This document shows, in pieces, positions 59,539 through 64,000 of a DNA stretch of 64,000 nucleotides. The notes under the pieces were generated by a model that had not been told where the DNA came from, searched no databases, and saw only the letters and a list, made by a program, of their open reading frames with translations. Within the stretch, counting starts at the first letter, position 1. Each line of letters begins with the position of its first letter. The stretch is taken from the NCBI RefSeq assembly GCF_028464065.1, contig NZ_CP116808.1:4121501-4185500 (forward strand), given 5' to 3'. This DNA comes from Saprospira sp. CCB-QB6. Its GTDB lineage: Bacteria > Bacteroidota > Bacteroidia > Chitinophagales > Saprospiraceae. The position numbers were made by a program, and so were the translations under genes.

Positions 59539-59672
59539 GGCCCAGCGCTGCGCAGGGGTGGCCCGCAGGGCCAGACCGAAGCCGCCAAAGGCGGCTGAAG
59601 GGCCGAGCAGACCTGCGAGCCCTGAAACCTAGCGGCGGCCGAGCTAGCCGAAGCCTAGCTGGCCGCGGGCCC
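59539..59672 (-). repeat. Structured intergenic repeat R17
   Basis: Outer arms GGCCC/GGGCC. Hairpin 1 is GCGGCC-AGCTAGGC-TTCG-GCTAGCT-CGGCCGC, hairpin 2 is GCCGCC-TTT-GGCGGC and hairpin 3 is TGGCCC-TGC-GGGCCA. It lies 12 bases beyond the stop of the LRR gene in the same transcription direction. Confidence 0.85.
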
Positions 59673-59684
59673 AAAAATAATGAT

Positions 59685-61580
59685 TTAGAAACAGCCAGAA
59701 AGGGCTTCGTGTCGGATAATTAGGCCCAAATGGTGAATATTTTGGACCAACTCGCTTTGTAGAGAAATACTTTTGGGGAGGTAGAGTAACTCCAGCTGTT
59801 GTAGCTGTTTAAGTTCTTCAAAACTTTGTAATTCAGGACATTGGCTAAGGTCTAAAAGGCGCAAATTGGGGAGGGGGTTAAGGTTTTTGAGGTTGATGAG
59901 TTTGGGCGCCTTGATATAGAGTTTTTCTAATTTTTCGAGGGCGGGAATTTGCCCTAGACCTTGGAGGGCAATGGAGGAGAGTTCTAGGCTCTGTAGATTG
60001 GGGAATTGGGCTAGCGTTTTAAGATTTTGGAAGTTGGTTGCGGCCAACTCTAGTTGTTGGATTTGCTTAGGCAGATGTTGGATGGGAAAAGCCGTTTCCT
60101 GTTGGCAGGCAAAAAACTGCAGGGCTTTTAGTTCGGCCAAGCTTTCTGTCTGGCTAAGTTCGGGCGTTTTAATTTTCAGCCAGCGCATAGCTTTAAAGCG
60201 AGCCAATAAGCGGGCGTCAATTCGGTTCGCTTTAACATTCAGTTCGAGTTCTTGCAGTTGTTGTAGATGGACAAGACTGTTCATATTTTGGACCTCATCG
60301 GCTAGGAGGCTCAGTTTTTTGAGGCGACTGAGTCCAGCTAGGGGGCGTAAATCGAGATCAGATTGTTCGGCTTTCAGGCTTAGCTCTTCGAGTAGAAAGA
60401 GGCTATTGATGCCTTGGGTGCTTCGGAGGTCGCTGATGTGTAAGCTAAGTTTCTTAATTTTGGGAAGTTGGATCAGGCGGTCTAAGTCTTTAATTTTTTG
60501 GGCCTGAATATGCAGTTCCTGCAGTTGGGTCTGGCCCTCTAGCAGTTGTAGGGGAAACTCTTGTTCTTGAGCAAAAGCCAATTGGAGTTTCTTTAATTTT
60601 TTGGGTAAAAAGAGTAATTGTTGCAGATGCAATTCTGTTAGGCTTAGCTCTTCTAAGTTCGTCAATTGACGAAGACCATTAAGATTTTCGAGTTGGAGGC
60701 CTCTGCCGTGCAAGCGTTTGAGCAGGGGCAGGCCGCTTAGGCCCGAAAGGTTTTTTAGGGGCACGGCATAGAAAGGGCCCGTTTTGCAGGCATCATCTTG
60801 AGAGAGATCCAGTTCTTCTAGGCGCATAATCTGTTCAATCTCCGCTAGGCTCGCCTCGCTATACGCTTGTTCAATTGGTTTGAGTAGGACCATCTGGTTA
60901 TAAAAGGCTTTCCATTCGGGCTGAAGTGCATTCCACCAAAGGAAAAGAGATTCGGCCTGTTTTACTTTAGAGGCATGCGGCAATTCTAGATGCGAGTTAG
61001 TATTCTCGGTCTTATCCTCCGTTTTGGGCTTTGTTGTTTCATTTTCTACATCAGGGTTGCCAGGGATAGTTGGGATAGGGACCAATTTTTCCAGTCCGCC
61101 GCCATAGGTCCAAGCAATTAGTCCTTTTTGGGTTTCTACCTCTAGCCAATAATGGGGAAGTTTTTGGCCACGGATACTAATAGTTTCCTTGTTTGGGCTT
61201 CTTCGGCCCGTAAAGCGGACCAGCTCCCCTACTTGTAATTTGGCCACTACACTAGCCTTTAAATTGCCTTGACTTCTTAGGCGGAGATTAGACAAGAAGC
61301 AACGATACTGGGGGCGGATGGCTTCGGTACTCAAGTCTTGTTTATGTAGCCAACCTCTTCGGCCAGATTGATTTTCGATGGCAACAAAGTCGCCTTCTTC
61401 TTTTTGCAGAGGATATAATAATTCTCCTTGTAGGAGAAATTCGACCATAGCGCTTTCAGCTTCAGGCTCATGTAGCAGGGGGGCCGCCACTTTATTGTAA
61501 AGGATATCTTGGGCATTGGCAGTCCAAAAAATTAGCATACTCAACAAAAGGAATAAAGAAGAAGTAGGAGTGAGCGACAT
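59685..61580 (-). CDS. Secreted SH3b and leucine-rich-repeat protein
   Basis: 631 aa. Signal peptide at residues 1-23 (ending WTANAQ). Two bacterial SH3-like domains (about 25-85, VAIENQSGRRGWLHKQDL; and about 92-165, GQKLPHYWLEVETQKGLIAWTYGGGLEKL) may bind peptidoglycan. After a Thr/Glu/Pro linker and a helical segment, about 15 leucine-rich repeats of 21-24 residues run to the end (LTNLEELSLTELHLQQLLFLP; FPNLQSLELSSIALQGLGQIP; LPNLRLLDLSQCPEL). Likely a surface or periplasmic interaction protein. Single gene. Confidence 0.88.
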   Translation of the reverse strand: MSLTPTSSLFLLLSMLIFWTANAQDILYNKVAAPLLHEPEAESAMVEFLLQGELLYPLQKEEGDFVAIENQSGRRGWLHKQDLSTEAIRPQYRCFLSNLRLRSQGNLKASVVAKLQVGELVRFTGRRSPNKETISIRGQKLPHYWLEVETQKGLIAWTYGGGLEKLVPIPTIPGNPDVENETTKPKTEDKTENTNSHLELPHASKVKQAESLFLWWNALQPEWKAFYNQMVLLKPIEQAYSEASLAEIEQIMRLEELDLSQDDACKTGPFYAVPLKNLSGLSGLPLLKRLHGRGLQLENLNGLRQLTNLEELSLTELHLQQLLFLPKKLKKLQLAFAQEQEFPLQLLEGQTQLQELHIQAQKIKDLDRLIQLPKIKKLSLHISDLRSTQGINSLFLLEELSLKAEQSDLDLRPLAGLSRLKKLSLLADEVQNMNSLVHLQQLQELELNVKANRIDARLLARFKAMRWLKIKTPELSQTESLAELKALQFFACQQETAFPIQHLPKQIQQLELAATNFQNLKTLAQFPNLQSLELSSIALQGLGQIPALEKLEKLYIKAPKLINLKNLNPLPNLRLLDLSQCPELQSFEELKQLQQLELLYLPKSISLQSELVQNIHHLGLIIRHEALSGCF

Positions 61581-61988
61581 AAGAGATTTTTTGATTAAAA
61601 GCCGAGCTTCAAAGGGCTCAGCTCAAGTTGTTTTGCTTCTTCAAGATGCAAAAAAACTTTTAATTTTTGAGCTAGCCCACTCCAATAATCCATATAGTTA
61701 GCGGTAACTTATTCTTTTTTTTTGCTATTCAAAGCTTTTCTTTTATGAGGGAAAATAATATTAAACAAGCTGCTTCTAGGATATTATTGGGCCCCTAAGG
61801 GAAGCTATTACTCCATGAATTCCACTCATTTCCCTGGCCAATATTTTAAGCTTTTTTAACTATTTGGGCCTTTAAGGCAAGCGGGATTTTAAGTTGGCCT
61901 AAACTGACTAAACAAAAACTTAAAACAAGGGCTGCGCCCAAAATAGCGGGGCTTTTTTGTATTTTCGGCCCGAAACAGCCAAAACATC
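61581..61988. other. Intergenic region without a recognised gene
   Basis: 408 bases of AT-rich sequence between divergent genes. It has a 14-base GC palindrome-like stretch (GGGCCCCTAAGGGAAGC near 61789) and TATTTTCG at 61961-61968 as a weak -7 candidate for the next gene. None of the structured repeats is present. Confidence 0.5.
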
Positions 61989-62747
61989 ATGAACAAACCA
62001 CAGCTTTTTATACTTGCCCTCTTTCTTTTGCTATTGGGCAGTTGTCAGTCCTACCAGCACTTTGTCAAAGAAGAGGGACAATATTATCAGCTCAACAGCA
62101 GTGAGCACCAAGAGGCGGATAGCAGCACTGCGGCTATTTATGCTCCTTACAAAAAACAATTGGAGGCCAAGATGAATGAGCAATTGGGCCAATTGGATGT
62201 AGATCTCATCAAGGAACAGCCAGAGTCTAACATGGGGAATTTCACGGCTGATATGGTCGCCGTCCAAGCACAATTATATACTGGTCAAAGTATTGATTTT
62301 GCGGTCCTCAATTATGGTGGGCTTCGCCTGCCCTCTATTCCCAAAGGCCCACTCAAAAAAGGCAAAATCTATGAGCTCCTCCCCTTTGACAATATGATTG
62401 TCGTGGTTGAGCTTAAAGGCAGCGAATTGCCTGCCCTCTTTGAGCACATCTGCATGAAGGGCGGTTGGCCGGTTAGCGCTGCGGTTCGGATGCAGATGGA
62501 CGACGAGTTTGCACCCCATAATATTAGCCTAGAAGGTCAAGCCATTGTTCCCGATCAGAACTATCGCATTGCCACTATTGATTATTTGGCCAATGGAGGC
62601 GATAATTGCAGCTTCTTTAAAGGCAAAAAACGCTATGAAACGGGGAAATTTCTCCGAGATGCAGCCATAGAATACATCTCTGCCCAAACGGCCAAAGGAA
62701 AAACTATTAAGGCCCGAAAAGAAGGCCGAATCAGCCAAAAAAAATAA
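61989..62747 (+). CDS. 5'-nucleotidase C-terminal-domain lipoprotein
   Basis: 252 aa. The N-terminus MNKPQLFILALFLLLLGSC has a lipobox (Cys 19). The rest is the 5'-nucleotidase C-terminal domain that normally binds the base: MGNFTADMVAVQAQLYTGQSIDFAVLNYGGLR, GPLKKGKIYELLPFDNMIVVVELKGSEL, and IATIDYLANGGDNCSFF, where the DYLANGGD loop is the known signature. It precedes, by 4 bases, a gene for the phosphatase domain, so the two subunits of a UshA-type enzyme are encoded separately, in reverse order to the fused form. Confidence 0.93.
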   Translation: MNKPQLFILALFLLLLGSCQSYQHFVKEEGQYYQLNSSEHQEADSSTAAIYAPYKKQLEAKMNEQLGQLDVDLIKEQPESNMGNFTADMVAVQAQLYTGQSIDFAVLNYGGLRLPSIPKGPLKKGKIYELLPFDNMIVVVELKGSELPALFEHICMKGGWPVSAAVRMQMDDEFAPHNISLEGQAIVPDQNYRIATIDYLANGGDNCSFFKGKKRYETGKFLRDAAIEYISAQTAKGKTIKARKEGRISQKK

Positions 62748-62751
62748 GCGC

Positions 62752-63711
62752 ATGAACTACAATAGAAGAAAATTCTTGGGCCGCTTGGGCCAATTTGGTC
62801 TTTTGGCTGGAACAAGCCTGATTCTCCCCTCTTCCCTCAAAGCTTTTCATGGCCAACTTTTGGCCCAAAGCGATGAAGCCCCAGAACTCATCAAACTAAG
62901 CATTTTGCACACCAATGATGTGCATAGCCGCATCGAACCTTTTCCTATGGATGGAGGCCGCAACCAAGGCAAGGCAGGCGCCGCCCGTCGGGCCGCCCTC
63001 ATCCAAAAAATTCGTCAAGAGGAAGAACATGTCCTTTTGCTCGATGCTGGCGATATGTTTCAAGGTACCCCCTATTTTAATTACTTCAAAGGCGAGCTCG
63101 AACTCAAATTGATGTCGAATATGGGCTATGAAGCGGGCACTTTGGGCAATCACGATTTTGATGCGGGCATCGAAAACCTAGAGCAGCAACTAAAGGCCCA
63201 TGCCAATTTCCCGATCCTCAACTGCAATTACAATTTTGAGGACACCCCCATGCAAGGCCTCGCCAAACCCTATACGATTATCAAAAAAGGAGCACTCAAA
63301 ATTGGGCTCACAGGGGTTGGCATTGAGCTAGATGGCCTAGTGCCTGGTCCACTTTACGGCCAAACCCAATATCAAGACCCCCAAAAGGCCCTCAACAAAA
63401 TGGCTCGTTTCCTCAAGGAAGAGAAAAAATGCGATTATGTCATTTGCCTCTCTCACCTCGGTTATAGCTATAAACACAACAAGATTTCAGACCTCGTTTT
63501 GGCCCAAAATTCAGAGGCAGTAGACCTCATTATTGGCGGACACACCCACACTTTTCTAGAACAACCCACTTTGGTCAAAAACCCCAAAGGCGAAGAAGTA
63601 CTGGTTTCTCAAGCAGGCTGGGCAGGCATCGTCCTTGGCCGCATCGATGTCTATTTTGAACCCTCCAAAAAGAAGAAATGTATTAGCTGCCAAAATACAA
63701 TTATTGACTAG
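62752..63711 (+). CDS. 5'-nucleotidase/metallophosphatase, catalytic subunit
   Basis: 319 aa. An N-terminus with RRKFLGRLGQFGLLAGTS looks like a twin-arginine signal (residues 5-22). The catalytic motifs of UshA-type enzymes are in order: LHTNDVHSR (Asp56, His58), LLDAGDMFQGTP, LGNHDFDAG, CLSHLGYS, and IGGHTHTFLEQP. The protein ends soon after, before the C-terminal substrate-binding domain, which the preceding gene supplies. It likely hydrolyses nucleotides or nucleotide sugars in the periplasm. Translational coupling is probable (4-base gap). R18 starts 12 bases after its stop. Confidence 0.93.
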   Translation: MNYNRRKFLGRLGQFGLLAGTSLILPSSLKAFHGQLLAQSDEAPELIKLSILHTNDVHSRIEPFPMDGGRNQGKAGAARRAALIQKIRQEEEHVLLLDAGDMFQGTPYFNYFKGELELKLMSNMGYEAGTLGNHDFDAGIENLEQQLKAHANFPILNCNYNFEDTPMQGLAKPYTIIKKGALKIGLTGVGIELDGLVPGPLYGQTQYQDPQKALNKMARFLKEEKKCDYVICLSHLGYSYKHNKISDLVLAQNSEAVDLIIGGHTHTFLEQPTLVKNPKGEEVLVSQAGWAGIVLGRIDVYFEPSKKKKCISCQNTIID

Positions 63712-63722
63712 TATAAGGATTT

Positions 63723-63835
63723 GGGGCCTCCCGCCTGCGGCGGGCGCTACGTTTCGCAGCTCGCTCTTCGCTCGGCCCTGCGGCGGCTTCGCCGCCTGGG
63801 TCTGGCCTTCGGCCACTGCTGCACATCGCTAGGCC
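63723..63835 (+). repeat. Structured intergenic repeat R18
   Basis: Outer arms GGCCT/AGGCC. Hairpin 1 is CCCGCC-TGC-GGCGGG, hairpin 2 is GGCGGC-TTC-GCCGCC and hairpin 3 is TGGCC-TTC-GGCCA. The remaining 165 bases to the end of the window hold no gene. Confidence 0.85.
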
Positions 63836-64000
63836 AGTCGCTTCGCTCCTCTAAACAGCCCTTGACCAATGAAACAAAGTAAATCCTTTGTTTAAATAAG
63901 TTCTAAATCAATTGCCTGTCATCGCTAAGGCATTTTTAGCAAAAAATCAATTTTTTTCTTTGTCTTTTTTTCTCGACCTTAGCCCTTCCCGGCTCAAGGC

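Noticed and set aside
698-63835. Riboswitch or leader attenuator as explanation for the structured repeats
   Set aside because: Copies occur in both orientations, after stop codons, between convergent genes and next to unrelated functions, which does not fit a ligand-sensing leader.

Overview
The window looks like a chromosome segment of a gliding marine Bacteroidota of the Saprospira type. The evidence is: gliding gene gldG, a secreted protein with a type IX secretion (T9SS) C-terminal sorting domain, a PorE-like TPR/PD40/OmpA protein, a TonB-dependent receptor with a carboxypeptidase-regulatory plug extension, many LxxC lipoproteins, few Shine-Dalgarno sites, and promoters of the Bacteroidota form TTTG-N20-TAnnTTTG. 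The species assignment is inference.

Layout. 0-6.3 kb: two tRNA-Asp genes, a small secreted peptide, a split HTH-like gene, argS, a lipoprotein and an NAD-dependent reductase. 6.9-19.4 kb: gldG, a T9SS cargo protein, a helical protein with an amidase, tgt-lptF/G, a glycosyltransferase coupled to an ECF sigma factor, a DUF4476 lipoprotein and a methyltransferase-like lipoprotein. 19.6-31.2 kb: an accessory island that looks related to contractile injection systems or polymorphic toxins. It holds a truncated C-terminal piece of a DUF4157-type protein, a putative zincin-like effector, a free-standing domain like the N-terminus of eCIS AAA ATPases, a large ClpB-like AAA+ ATPase and WD40 genes, one of them a remnant. 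31.3-41.5 kb: a DUF3857 protein, a BtuF-like binding protein with a methyltransferase, leuS, three small orphan proteins and rtcB. 41.6-48.7 kb: a complete type I restriction-modification locus (hsdM-hsdS-hsdR plus a YgjP-type metallopeptidase). 49.9-63.7 kb: an M48 protease operon, the PorE-like protein, a TonB receptor, an ACP/phosphopantetheinyl transferase pair, a lipoprotein, an SH3/LRR protein and a 5'-nucleotidase split into two genes.

The most striking signal is not a gene. Eighteen GC-rich intergenic elements of about 105-160 bp share one architecture: an outer stem closing three hairpins, with conserved linkers. The stem arms change from copy to copy but stay complementary, which is strong evidence for selection on (or inheritance of) a folded structure. 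They occur in both orientations relative to their neighbours. They are accompanied by at least four other repeat types: perfect palindromes with variable arms and a fixed TTTTAA/TTAAAA centre, a 48-bp identical repeat, a hairpin/tail module, and CCTAGG-rich inverted repeats including a 163-bp element with 24-bp perfect termini inside the hsd locus. No transposase is visible in the window.
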